A stretch of 64,000 nucleotides of DNA, taken from Peribacillus frigoritolerans_B (lineage in GTDB: Bacteria > Bacillota > Bacilli > Bacillales > DSM-1321). The notes under the pieces were generated by a model that saw only the letters and a list, made by a program, of their open reading frames with translations, had not been told where the DNA came from and made no database searches. Position numbers and translations under genes: made by a program. The stretch lies in contig NZ_JBIWES010000004.1 in NCBI RefSeq assembly GCF_044762665.1, positions 186,001 to 250,000 of the forward strand, read 5' to 3'. Position 1 is the stretch's first letter. Each line of letters begins with the position of its first letter. Shown here piece after piece: positions 54,009-62,345 of the stretch.

Positions 54009-54383
54009 ATGATTTTAAAAAGATTGACTACATTAAGGAAGGCCAAAAGGTGGTCTTTGCAATATACTGCTGACAGACTCGGAATCGCCAAGAGTACCTA
54101 TGCAGGTTACGAATCGGGCCACCGCCGCCCTTCATTAGAAACGATTAATTTATTGGCAGGCTTATATGATACATCCACTGATTACATTCTAGGCCGAGTG
54201 GATTATCCATATAAGGATATTAACACAGAGTCACCTCAAGTAATGGAATTAACGGATTTATCAGATATGGAGCTAGCTGTCGATGGAATCTCTCTTTCTG
54301 AAGAGGAAACGATTCAATTTATCGCTTTTATTAGAGCTAAACGAGAAGTGGAAATCAATCGCGATAAACAAAATGAAACATAG
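54009..54383 (+). CDS. ansR: XRE-family repressor AnsR
   Basis: 124 residues. The helix-turn-helix (~5-60) reads KRLTTLRKAKRWSLQYTADR, then LGIAKSTYAGYESGHRRPSL, a classical XRE/Cro fold. The ~50-residue C-terminal part is acidic and probably binds aspartate or aids dimer formation. Divergent from ansAB and sharing two operator copies, as known for AnsR in Bacillus subtilis. ATG 54009 follows AAAAGGAGAG; an in-frame upstream ATG (53979) lies before that ribosome site. Confidence 0.92.
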   Translation: MILKRLTTLRKAKRWSLQYTADRLGIAKSTYAGYESGHRRPSLETINLLAGLYDTSTDYILGRVDYPYKDINTESPQVMELTDLSDMELAVDGISLSEEETIQFIAFIRAKREVEINRDKQNET

Positions 54384-54950
54384 CAGACATTGAGTTTAAG
54401 ACTTGTATTTGGGGAACGAACAGTACTTTATCAGCAGGTTCTTATACTACCTGGCATGTTTATTAAAACCGTAAAACACCGCGGCTTTCACCAATTAGGT
54501 AAGTCGGTTCTGATCAATCGTTAAGTTCGCCCTTTTTGACGCTGCACGAAACGATTTCTGGACGACAAGAGAATATACTAATAATGCCCCTTGTTTAGAA
54601 ATTTAAGTTTTATTAACTATATAGAAGAAAGTCGGCTTATTAAAAGGTCATCCATCTTCATTATTCTGTTTTCTTCATTAACTTATTTCCTTTTCCATCA
54701 AGGGAAGTTTGATTTCAGTTTAATCTCCGATTTTACTCTTGGTTTATTTGCAATGAAAGAAAAAACCATGGCACAGCTCATGGTTTTCCCCCGTCTGAAA
54801 ATCAAGCCCAAACAAGAAGCAACATGAAGTTGAGGTTATGTCATTAATTCATGTGCTTATATTATTGGAATACGAAATTTAATAATCCCCTTAAAGAAAT
54901 GGAAAATTGCTCAATATAATGACTCAACAAATATACTGCATCTCAATATA
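54384..54950. other. Intergenic region with terminator
   Basis: No credible gene. The hairpin AAAACCATG-N8-CATGGTTTT at 54762-54787 probably terminates transcription from the ansR side. An open frame of 78 codons across it lacks a ribosome site and is not called. Confidence 0.5.
54762..54787 (+). terminator. Hairpin terminator downstream of ansR
   Basis: A perfect 9-bp stem AAAACCATG/CATGGTTTT with an 8-nt loop, T-rich on the right. Confidence 0.65.
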
Positions 54951-55118
54951 TTAAGGCATCTCATCTTCTTTTTCCCGATTTTTGAAAGCTTCATGTGTGA
55001 CAATATCCTCAATCTGTTCATACTGGCGACTGTGTTCCTTCTCTTCGCTAATTCTATTATTGGGTAAATTTCCTGGATGTCCTTTTTCTTTGTGATTAAA
55101 ATTTTTACCACGGCTCAT
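54951..55118 (-). CDS. Small hydrophilic protein (55 residues)
   Basis: Encodes MSRGKNFNHKEKGHPGNLPN, then an Arg/Glu-rich stretch ending KNREKEDEMP. GGAGAGAATG precedes the ATG at good spacing, and the composition (Gly, His, Lys, Asn, Glu) recalls small hydrophilic Bacillus proteins of the MSRGK-NHK-KGH type. Function unknown. Single gene. Confidence 0.7.
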   Translation of the reverse strand: MSRGKNFNHKEKGHPGNLPNNRISEEKEHSRQYEQIEDIVTHEAFKNREKEDEMP

Positions 55119-55260
55119 AACTCATTCTCTCCTTTCTATTCATTGTTTGTATAGTTTTCCCAAGCACGAAAAAAATATGATTTAATTTCTCTTTTTACTG
55201 TTTTGCAGCAGGGTGGATTACAACCTTTTCAAATAACTCGAATCTGAAAAAAAGAGCCCC

Positions 55261-55306
55261 AAAAAGAACAGGAACTGCCAGATTATGACGCTTCCTGTTC
55301 TTTTTG
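55261..55306 (-). terminator. Terminator of the mmuP-mmuM operon
   Basis: AAAAAGAACAGGAA and TTCCTGTTCTTTTT form a 14-bp stem with a 17-nt loop and T-runs on both strands, ~60 nt after the mmuM stop. Confidence 0.88.
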
Positions 55307-55366
55307 TTTATAGGTTTACCCACTACTTACATAATTAATAAAAACATTTTTGATGACAAAGAATGG

Positions 55367-56329
55367 CTAGGAGGATATTACCACGGAAGGTCGCCACTTC
55401 CTTGAAATGTCTGCAATATGATCAGGAGCCGTTCTGCAACATCCCCCAATTATACGTGCCCCCGCATGGTGCCATTCTTCAGATTTCAGGTCGAGCCTGT
55501 TACATGATTCTTGACCATGCCATGTTTTAGTTTCTGGATTATATGATTCACCGGAATTCGGATAAACGATAATTGGTTTATGCGTGTTTGCACGCAACAC
55601 CTGTATGGCTTCCGTGATAATTGATACAGGCGCACAGTTAATGCCAATTGCGGCAATTTGCTCACTGTCCCCAAACAATCTGGTACAGTCCTCCAGCAAT
55701 GTACCATCACTTATCGCTTTTTCATTTTTCAAAGAAAAGGATAGCCAAGCGTAAACTTCTGGATAATCTTTCAATAATGAATGTAATACTTTTGCTTCTT
55801 GCAGGGAAGGAATCGTTTCAAATGCTAAAATGTCAGCTCCTGCTTCAATCAAAGCTGATATTCGCGAGCGATGAAATGCCGCTAACGTTTCATCTGAAAC
55901 ACCATAGTTCCCTACATACTCTGACCCATCTGCAAGATAAGCCCCATAAGGTCCAACTGATGCAGCAACCAATGGCTTAGGTCTAATCGTTTGATATTCT
56001 TCCTTCCAAAATTCATCTCTTGCTTTTCTTGCAAGTAAAACCGTTTTCCGGATTAGATCCAATGCCTCTTTTTCTTGTATTCCGCGGAGGGCGAAACCTT
56101 CAACTGTTGCTTGGTAGCTTGCCGTTATCGCACAGTCAGCACCAGCTCGAAAGTAGTCAGAGTGAACCTGGTAAATCACTTCTGGATTTTCAAGTAATAC
56201 TCGTGCAGACCACAGGGGATCGTCCAAATCACACCCATGCCTTTCAAGCTCTGTAGCTAAAGCCCCGTCCAAAATCATGACTGAATGATCTCGTAAGATT
56301 GTTTCAATTGGGTTAATTTTATTCTTCAT
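55367..56329 (-). CDS. mmuM: Homocysteine S-methyltransferase
   Basis: 320 residues of the Pfam S-methyl_trans family (MmuM/YbgG). The zinc-binding cysteines are in AIGINCAP (first) and IGGCCRTAPDHI (pair); the N-terminal MILDGALATELERHGCDL and ADCAITASYQATVEGF are typical. It transfers a methyl group from S-methylmethionine (or SAM) to homocysteine, giving methionine. It overlaps the permease gene by 11 nt and is controlled by the S-box upstream of that gene. Confidence 0.93.
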   Translation of the reverse strand: MKNKINPIETILRDHSVMILDGALATELERHGCDLDDPLWSARVLLENPEVIYQVHSDYFRAGADCAITASYQATVEGFALRGIQEKEALDLIRKTVLLARKARDEFWKEEYQTIRPKPLVAASVGPYGAYLADGSEYVGNYGVSDETLAAFHRSRISALIEAGADILAFETIPSLQEAKVLHSLLKDYPEVYAWLSFSLKNEKAISDGTLLEDCTRLFGDSEQIAAIGINCAPVSIITEAIQVLRANTHKPIIVYPNSGESYNPETKTWHGQESCNRLDLKSEEWHHAGARIIGGCCRTAPDHIADISRKWRPSVVISS

Positions 56330-57713
56330 GATTTACTCCTCTTTTCTTATAAGTTTGTGTCAGATAATAACTTCCATAGCAAAACAAAATAAAAGGAATG
56401 CCACAATATAATGCAATTCTTTGTGTAGGATCAAATGCAATTCCTATGCAAGAAGCAAGACATAGCATAAAAGAAACGATTGGTACGAGTGGATATAATG
56501 GTGTATGATAAGCCAAATCATTGACTGAGTTTCCTTCGTTTATATATCGTCTGCGAAATAGGAACTGTGACGCGCTGATACTCATCCAAACCATAACCAC
56601 GGCTAGTCCAGAAATGGATACAAGCACTATGTATACAGTATCCGGTGCAATAATACTCGAGAAAAGTGATAGAACACCGCCCAACATACTGAAAAGGACT
56701 GCATATACCGGAACACCCCGTTTTGTCAATTTTGCAAATATTGGTGATATAGTTTTCTTATCTGCAAGTGACCAAAGCATCCTGGATGAGGCATATAGTC
56801 CTGAGTTTGCAGCGGACAAAATGGCCGTCAATATAACAAAGTTCATAATATCCGCTGCATATGGCACTCCAATTCGTTCTAGAACGGCAACAAAGGGGCT
56901 CTCTAATACGCTTGCATCCGAAACAGGCAATAATGCGGATAATACAACGATGGTTCCTACAAAAAAGATAATCAATCTCCATAATGTCATACGGATTGCC
57001 TTTGGTATCGTTTTTTCTGGATTCACAGTTTCCCCAGCTGCAATTCCGATTAATTCAGTTCCAGAAAATGCAAAATTCACCGCGAGCATCGTCATTAGAA
57101 TGGCAAAGGCACCATTTGGAAATAAACCAGCACTTGTAAAATTGGAAAATAACGGAGCTGATTGTGCGTTAATTATTGGAATAAAACCTACCATTGCCGC
57201 AGCTCCCAGAATAATAAATATTACGATAGCGAATACCTTTATAGACGCAAACCAGAATTCGGATTCAGCGAAAAACTTAACGGTCCATGCATTTAATGCC
57301 AAGACCAAAATGGCGAATAGAGCACTCCATATCCAGACACTGATTGATGGAAACCATCTCTGCATCAACAATCCTGCAGCCGTGAATTCCGAACCTAGTG
57401 CAACAGTCCAGGTTAGCCAATACAACCAGGCTACTGTATACCCTGTCCCTGGTCCGATGTATTTGGCTGCGTAACTATGAAACGCACCTGTCTCGGGCAT
57501 ATGCACTGACAGTTCACCTAGACATAGCATGACAAGATAAACCACTAATGCACCAATCAGATACGAAAGGATGGTGCCAAACGGACCAGCCTGGTGAATC
57601 GTATAACCCGAACTTAAGAATAAACCAGTACCAATCACCCCGCCAAGCGATAGCATTATTATATGCCGTGCTTGCATTTGCCTTTGAAAATCATGCTTCC
57701 TTTTGTTCTCCAT
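56319..57713 (-). CDS. mmuP: APC-family amino acid permease (S-methylmethionine permease type)
   Basis: 464 residues, 12 membrane helices, of the amino acid permease group: IIMLSLGGVIGTGLFLSSGY, AGPFGTILSYLIGALVVYLV, LNAWTVKFFAESEFWFASIK and GIAAGETVNPEKTIPKAI. Because it is translated with mmuM and under a SAM riboswitch, S-methylmethionine is the likely substrate, as for YbgF/MmuP. AGGAGAGTAAGA precedes the ATG. Confidence 0.88.
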   Translation of the reverse strand: MENKRKHDFQRQMQARHIIMLSLGGVIGTGLFLSSGYTIHQAGPFGTILSYLIGALVVYLVMLCLGELSVHMPETGAFHSYAAKYIGPGTGYTVAWLYWLTWTVALGSEFTAAGLLMQRWFPSISVWIWSALFAILVLALNAWTVKFFAESEFWFASIKVFAIVIFIILGAAAMVGFIPIINAQSAPLFSNFTSAGLFPNGAFAILMTMLAVNFAFSGTELIGIAAGETVNPEKTIPKAIRMTLWRLIIFFVGTIVVLSALLPVSDASVLESPFVAVLERIGVPYAADIMNFVILTAILSAANSGLYASSRMLWSLADKKTISPIFAKLTKRGVPVYAVLFSMLGGVLSLFSSIIAPDTVYIVLVSISGLAVVMVWMSISASQFLFRRRYINEGNSVNDLAYHTPLYPLVPIVSFMLCLASCIGIAFDPTQRIALYCGIPFILFCYGSYYLTQTYKKRGVNHEE

Positions 57714-57740
57714 TCTTACTCTCCTTAATCTTGCATCCAG

Positions 57741-57775
57741 AAAAAACGAAAACGCACTCTAAAAAAGAGTGCGTT
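57741..57775 (-). terminator. Riboswitch-controlled terminator
   Basis: AACGCACTCT and AGAGTGCGTT form a 10-bp stem on the minus strand followed by TTCGTTTTTT, placed between the S-box aptamer and the permease ATG. It is the expression platform. Confidence 0.9.
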
Positions 57776-57796
57776 ACTGACAAATAAACACGTACG

Positions 57797-57900
57797 GTCT
57801 TATCTATCAAGGTTTCACCCCCTGGAATTAGCACAGTGTCTTTGTGGACCTGCTGCTGAGGTTTCATAGGGCCAGTCCCTCCACCTCTCTGGATAAGAAA
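57797..57900 (-). ncRNA. SAM-I (S-box) riboswitch
   Basis: On the minus strand the aptamer runs CTTATCCAGAGAGGTGGAGG, GACTGGCCCTATGAAACCTC, AGCAGC, then GTGCTAATTCCAG, and closes with GATAAGA. P1 (CTTATC/GATAAG), the GAGG-UGGAGGGA, GCCC-UAUGAA and CAGCAG core segments are all present. It binds SAM and ends transcription when methionine supply is good. Confidence 0.95.
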
Positions 57901-58085
57901 TTATTTTTTTTATAACTTTATCAATCTATAAAAAAATTGTCAAGTTTTGTTTCGTAGTGTAAAGACTTCCATTTAATTACTAATGTTCATGGCGCCTGCG
58001 TCATTAATATTAAAATGATTGCTTATTTTTGGAACTTTCGCGTAATAAAAATTGCAAATAAAGCTAACCGGGATCATATTGGTTT

Positions 58086-58126
58086 TTAAAAAATGACGAC
58101 ATCTTATAAGATGTCGCCATTTTTAT
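58086..58126 (-). terminator. Terminator of the mhq-type operon
   Basis: TGGCGACATCTTATAAGATGTC and its partner form a hairpin (GACATCTT/AAGATGTC core) followed on the minus strand by TTTTTT, ~10 nt after the flavin reductase stop. Confidence 0.88.
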
Positions 58127-58134
58127 CTTTTTCC

Positions 58135-58743
58135 TTAAGGACGTTCTATTTCAAATAATTCCCCTAGTTTTGTATAGGTATGACCTGCTAATCTTGCTAC
58201 AGGTTTTAGCCCATTCTGATCAATTCGGCCATTATGGTAAATATCTTGCTCTATATGATAGCAGACTATTTTCCCTATCAGTAAATCACAACCAGGTTCA
58301 TTCTTGGAACCTGCCAATGGTATCGATTGCTCTAATGTACATTCAAAACGTACCTTCGCTTCTAGCAATCCTGGTACGGATACCTTATCACTAACAGTCG
58401 GCGTGAAATTAGTAAGACCCAATTCACTTTCGTCAGATGGGAGTTCCTTTGCCGTTCGATTTGCATCAGCAACATTATTTTCATCAGTGATATGAACAAC
58501 GAATTCACCTATTTGAATTGCATTACGGGCTGTGTCCTTTGAAACTCCTTTTTTCCGTTGAACAGAAATGGAAATCATCGGAGGGTTTGAACTAACTATG
58601 TTAAAAAAGCTGAACGGCGCTATATTGATCGTACCGGTTTCGGATTGTGTCGTAACCAGCGCAATAGGTCTAGGTATAATGCTTCCAGTCAAAAACTTAT
58701 AATTATCCCGTTCAGTCAGACTTTCAGGATTAATAGAAATCAT
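58135..58743 (-). CDS. Flavin reductase-like FMN-binding protein
   Basis: 202 residues of the FMN-binding split-barrel family: YKFLTGSIIPRPIALVTTQS (FMN phosphate region), APFSFFNIVSSNPPMISISV, and GKIVCYHIEQDIYHNGRID. It likely binds FMN and reduces flavin or a quinone. It is the last gene of the operon with two ring-cleaving dioxygenases and a hydrolase. I chose ATG 58743, 7 nt after AGAGGG; another ATG two codons earlier abuts that site. Confidence 0.87.
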   Translation of the reverse strand: MISINPESLTERDNYKFLTGSIIPRPIALVTTQSETGTINIAPFSFFNIVSSNPPMISISVQRKKGVSKDTARNAIQIGEFVVHITDENNVADANRTAKELPSDESELGLTNFTPTVSDKVSVPGLLEAKVRFECTLEQSIPLAGSKNEPGCDLLIGKIVCYHIEQDIYHNGRIDQNGLKPVARLAGHTYTKLGELFEIERP

Positions 58744-58761
58744 CTTCATTCCCTCTCATTC

Positions 58762-59370
58762 TTATAAAAATTTCTTTTGAAACCAGGAACCTGCTGCCTC
58801 AACCTCTGAACGTGTTAACTGATGACCGTGATTTTCCCACTGAACTTCAACTGTAGCGCCAGCTTGCAGTAAAAGTTGATTAAGTTCATCAGTTTCTGCT
58901 GCCGGGCAAATCGGATCGTTTTTTCCTGCAGCAATAAATACAGGAATATCCGAGAGGGAAGGCAAAGCGATCCCTCGTCTAGGAACCATTGGATGATGAA
59001 GAATCGCTCCTTGTAATGCCCCCTCGTAATGGAACAGCAAACTTGCCGCTATATTTGCACCATTGGAATAACCTAATGCCACCACTCTGTCACGGTCGAA
59101 GTCATATTTTCCGGACGCCAATTCCAAGAAGTCATAAAGTTCCTTCGTTCGGAAGATCAAATCCTCTTCATCAAAAACCCCTTCAGCTAACCGTCGGAAA
59201 TAACGAGGCATTCCGTTTTCAAGTACATTTCCCCGTACGCTCAATATGGATGAACCAGGTGAAACCATTTCCGATAATGGCAAGAGATCTGTTTCCGTTC
59301 CTCCAGTGCCATGTAAAAGCAATAGTAACGGAGCTTCTGGATTACTTCCTTTTTGAAAAATATGTTTCAT
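58762..59370 (-). CDS. mhqD: Carboxylesterase/hydrolase of the MhqD type
   Basis: About 202 residues of the phospholipase/carboxylesterase alpha/beta-hydrolase family: oxyanion region LLLLHGTGG, nucleophile Ser in ALGYSNGANIA, Asp in AAGKNDPICP and His in WENHGHQLT. MhqD-type enzymes take part in detoxifying quinones after ring cleavage. The ATGATG overlaps the dioxygenase stop; the second ATG has better spacing (7 nt) from AGGAGG. Confidence 0.85.
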   Translation of the reverse strand: MKHIFQKGSNPEAPLLLLLHGTGGTETDLLPLSEMVSPGSSILSVRGNVLENGMPRYFRRLAEGVFDEEDLIFRTKELYDFLELASGKYDFDRDRVVALGYSNGANIAASLLFHYEGALQGAILHHPMVPRRGIALPSLSDIPVFIAAGKNDPICPAAETDELNQLLLQAGATVEVQWENHGHQLTRSEVEAAGSWFQKKFL

Positions 59371-60317
59371 CATTTATCCTCCTCTAGTACTCTCGGCACT
59401 GCCGGCAGTAACGTTTTTTCCATAACTTCCCGTTTTTCTTCCAACCATGGCGGCAGCATTAATTTACTGCCCATCGTTTCCTTCGTTTCATCATGAGCAA
59501 AGCCAGGTGGATCTGTGGCAACTTCAAAGAGTATGCCTCCATCTTCCCTGAAATAAATGGCATCGAAGTATTGACGGTCTGTAAAGGGTGTCACACCATA
59601 GCCATGGTTACCGATATGCTCCCTCCATTCTTTATGATCTTCATTATCGCTCGCACGCCATGCAATGTGATGGACAGTTCCCACTCCGATTTTACCGTTT
59701 GGTAAAACCGTTTTTTTAACATCGATCAAATTTCCAATATCCGATGTGGATCTGAAGCGGATGAAATCTCCCTCTTCCCCAATCTTTTGCAAGCCCATCA
59801 CTTCCACTAATAGTTCCATCGTTTTGATCGGTTTTGACGTCAATAATACAGCACCGCCGAATCCCTTGACCGCCTTATCAGCTGGTACACCGCCGAATGA
59901 CCACTCGCTATTTTTACCTTCTTTACGCTCAACCAGTTCAAGTTGCAAACCATGTGGGTCTTGGAATTCCAGATATTCCTCACCGAAACGTGAAACCTTT
60001 TCAAAGTCTATGTTAAACTTATCCAAACGCTTTTCCCAGAAGCCAATTGATCCCTCCGGAACGGCATACGTTGTAATCCCCACTTGTCCGGAGCCAATTG
60101 TCCCTCGGTATGCCTCAGGCCAAGGAAAGAAAGTGATGATAGTGCCCGGTGAACCGGATTCATCTCCGAAATATAAATGGTAGGTACCTGGATCATCAAA
60201 ATTAACGGTTTTTTTCACCATACGCATTCCCAATACTCCAGCATAAAAATCCACATTCTCTTGAGGGTTGCCTACAATTGCGGTTATATGATGTATTCCT
60301 GCATTTTGCTTTTGCAT
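59370..60317 (-). CDS. mhqO: Ring-cleaving dioxygenase, MhqO type
   Basis: 315 residues, two vicinal-oxygen-chelate units. Metal ligands are His in NAGIHHITAIVGNPQENV, His in VGTVHHIAWRASDN and Glu in REDGGILFEVATDPPGF. FYAGVLGMRMVKKTVNFDDP is the first unit signature. It likely cleaves hydroquinone-type rings. It overlaps the hydrolase gene and follows a paralogue by 24 nt. Confidence 0.9.
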   Translation of the reverse strand: MQKQNAGIHHITAIVGNPQENVDFYAGVLGMRMVKKTVNFDDPGTYHLYFGDESGSPGTIITFFPWPEAYRGTIGSGQVGITTYAVPEGSIGFWEKRLDKFNIDFEKVSRFGEEYLEFQDPHGLQLELVERKEGKNSEWSFGGVPADKAVKGFGGAVLLTSKPIKTMELLVEVMGLQKIGEEGDFIRFRSTSDIGNLIDVKKTVLPNGKIGVGTVHHIAWRASDNEDHKEWREHIGNHGYGVTPFTDRQYFDAIYFREDGGILFEVATDPPGFAHDETKETMGSKLMLPPWLEEKREVMEKTLLPAVPRVLEEDK

Positions 60318-60341
60318 GCCGATTACTTCCTTTCCGGTTAA

Positions 60342-61319
60342 TTAATTAGTTGACTTTGTATTCAGTGGTTTTAAATTCGCTTCAATATCCTTTCTTTTCG
60401 ATTCCAAAAAAGGTGGCAGAGCAAGGTTCTCACCTAGGTGCTGCTCAGCTTCATCCACTTCAAAACCAGGTCCATCAGTAGCTAGTTCAAATAATATGCC
60501 ATTCGGCTCCCTAAAATAGAGTGAACGGAAATAAAAGCGGTCCACATATCCAGAGTTCACGAATTTCGATTCACTAATTTTTTCTACCCATTTTCTCAAT
60601 TCTTCTTCAGTATCCACCCGGAAGGCAACATGGTGTACTCCACCTCTCCCCAACCTTTCCCGAGGTATGTCATTCCTTTCTTCAATATGGAGTTCCGCTC
60701 CTGTCCCCCCCTCACCCGTCTCATAAACGACTATCGGATTTTGCCCCCTGATTGTCGATGGGTATGTGCCTGATTTCCTGAACCCCAATACCTCGATAAG
60801 AACACTTTCTGTTTGTGCAATATTGGGTACTGTAAGTTTTACTGGCCCTAATCCAAGGATGGAAAACTCTTTCGGTACTGGGCTGCCATCCCACGGAAAT
60901 CCTCCTTGAACGCCGTTATTATCCTGATCGGAAACCAGAAGAAGCCTCTGCCCTTCAGGATCTTTAAAAGAAAGCACCTTTCTTTCAAAACGGCTCGATA
61001 TTTCATCATGCTCAATATTGAATTCCACAAACCGTTTTTTCCAATATCCTAGCGCTTCATCATCCCTCACCCTTAAAGAAATTTCTGAAATGCTATTGTT
61101 TCCCTCATGAGTGCGGGCAGCATTTGGAATTTCAAAAAACGTCAATTCCGTTCCCGGTGAACCAATTTGATCTCCATAAAATAAGTGATACACACGAACA
61201 TCATCTTGATTCACCGTTTTTTTGATTAATCGCATTCCTAAGACTTTTGTGTAGAATTCAAAGTTATTTCCCGCTTTTGCTGTAATCGCCGAAACATGAT
61301 GTAATCCTTTTAATTCCAT
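60342..61319 (-). CDS. Ring-cleaving dioxygenase, MhqA/MhqE type
   Basis: 325 residues, paralogue of the next gene: LKGLHHVSAITAKAGNNFEF, VLGMRLIKKTVNQDDVRVYH, GGVHHVAFRVDTEE and FREPNGILFELATDGPGF supply the His/His/Glu iron site. First gene of the operon. ATG 61319 is chosen because AGGAG is 8 nt upstream; an earlier GTG at 61328 overlaps that site. Likely regulated by MhqR through the two boxes in the divergent promoter region. Confidence 0.9.
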   Translation of the reverse strand: MELKGLHHVSAITAKAGNNFEFYTKVLGMRLIKKTVNQDDVRVYHLFYGDQIGSPGTELTFFEIPNAARTHEGNNSISEISLRVRDDEALGYWKKRFVEFNIEHDEISSRFERKVLSFKDPEGQRLLLVSDQDNNGVQGGFPWDGSPVPKEFSILGLGPVKLTVPNIAQTESVLIEVLGFRKSGTYPSTIRGQNPIVVYETGEGGTGAELHIEERNDIPRERLGRGGVHHVAFRVDTEEELRKWVEKISESKFVNSGYVDRFYFRSLYFREPNGILFELATDGPGFEVDEAEQHLGENLALPPFLESKRKDIEANLKPLNTKSTN

Positions 61320-61378
61320 CCGTACCACTCCTATCTTTATAAATCTCCCCTTAAGGAGATGAAATAATCCGCAAATAA

Positions 61379-61396
61379 TATCTCGAATTCAAGGTA
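61379..61396. promoter_or_regulatory. MhqR-type operator 1
   Basis: TATCTCGAATTCAAGGTA closely matches the MhqR box TATCTCGAATTCGAGATA. It lies between the divergent dioxygenase and nitroreductase genes, nearer the dioxygenases. Confidence 0.75.
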
Positions 61397-61426
61397 TTTA
61401 ACCTAACATAATACTTTTAATGCAAA

Positions 61427-61444
61427 TATCTTGATTTAAAGATA
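61427..61444. promoter_or_regulatory. MhqR-type operator 2
   Basis: TATCTTGATTTAAAGATA, a second variant of the box 48 bp away, is palindromic over most of its length. Placed for control of the nitroreductase promoter. No mhqR gene is within the window. Confidence 0.65.
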
Positions 61445-61561
61445 AACGACAGGGATAAAATTGTCAACCATTTTCATTCAAATAATTTCACCCGGATTCA
61501 CTTATTATAAAATAAAAAATTCAGGTCAAAATAAATCGGTATAAGAATGGAGGTGTGATAT

Positions 61562-62161
61562 ATGGTTAAAGATTTTTTTAGCGCAATTGAAGATAGACGC
61601 TCTTATTATTCCCTTAGCAAGGAATATGTTGTTCCTGATAAAAGGATTAAAGAAGTTATCGATCATGCCGTTCAATACTCCCCTTCCGCTTTCAACTCCC
61701 AAAGTGCAAGAGTGATTGTATTAACTGGTCAAAGCCACGACCAATTATGGCATATCACGAAAGAAACATTAAGAAAAGCAGTCGGTGACAAAGATTTTAA
61801 AAAAACGGAAGAAAAAATGAGGTCATTTATAAATGGGTATGGAACGGTTTTATTCTTTGAAGACCAAGCCATAATAAATAGGCTCCAAGAAAAATACAAA
61901 ACGAATGCCGAAAATTTTCAGATTTGGTCGAACCAATCGTCTGCCATTTTACAATTTGTAGTATGGACTTCCTTGGAAATTGAGGGGTTCGGTGCGAGCC
62001 TTCAGCATTATAATCCTTTAATCGATGACGAAGTGAGAAAGACATGGGATATATCATGCGATTGGAAACTCATCGCCCAGATGCCCTTTGGAAAACCCAC
62101 TGCAGAACCTGGCGATAAAGACTTCTCACCACTTGAAGAACGTGTGAACTATTATCATTGA
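61562..62161 (+). CDS. Nitroreductase family protein (MhqN-like)
   Basis: 199 residues of the FMN-dependent nitroreductase superfamily: AIEDRRSYYSLSKEYVVPDK (FMN phosphate Arg), HAVQYSPSAFNSQSARVIVL, WSNQSSAILQFVVWTSLEIE and EGFGASLQHYNPLID. It reduces quinones or nitro compounds by two electrons. GGAGGTG precedes the ATG. It is divergent from the dioxygenase operon and shares its MhqR-type boxes, which supports a quinone-stress role. Confidence 0.9.
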   Translation: MVKDFFSAIEDRRSYYSLSKEYVVPDKRIKEVIDHAVQYSPSAFNSQSARVIVLTGQSHDQLWHITKETLRKAVGDKDFKKTEEKMRSFINGYGTVLFFEDQAIINRLQEKYKTNAENFQIWSNQSSAILQFVVWTSLEIEGFGASLQHYNPLIDDEVRKTWDISCDWKLIAQMPFGKPTAEPGDKDFSPLEERVNYYH

Positions 62162-62167
62162 TACAAT

Positions 62168-62200
62168 AGGGGCTTGCTCTACATAACGAGCCAGCCCTTT
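62168..62200. terminator. Terminator after the nitroreductase gene
   Basis: AGGGGCTTGCTC and GAGCCAGCCCTT pair imperfectly (8 nt loop), placed 7 nt after the stop. Also in place for the converging phaC. Confidence 0.65.
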
Positions 62201-62345
62201 CATTTATTTGGATTTAGTAATCCGGAAATGTTGCAAAAAATTTTGAAAATATCAATGACGCAAAGCCTATATTCTCTATAACCGGCAGGATTTTTATATC
62301 TTCACTGGCTTTCAACACGCACATTTCACATCCCCCTAGTAATCT

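Noticed and set aside
54591..54827. 78-codon hydrophobic open frame
   Set aside because: No ribosome site, and a terminator hairpin (54762-54787) lies inside it.
56521..57474. 317-codon open frame on the plus strand
   Set aside because: It is antisense to the well-supported permease gene, has no ribosome site, and its composition mirrors the membrane helices of the other strand.
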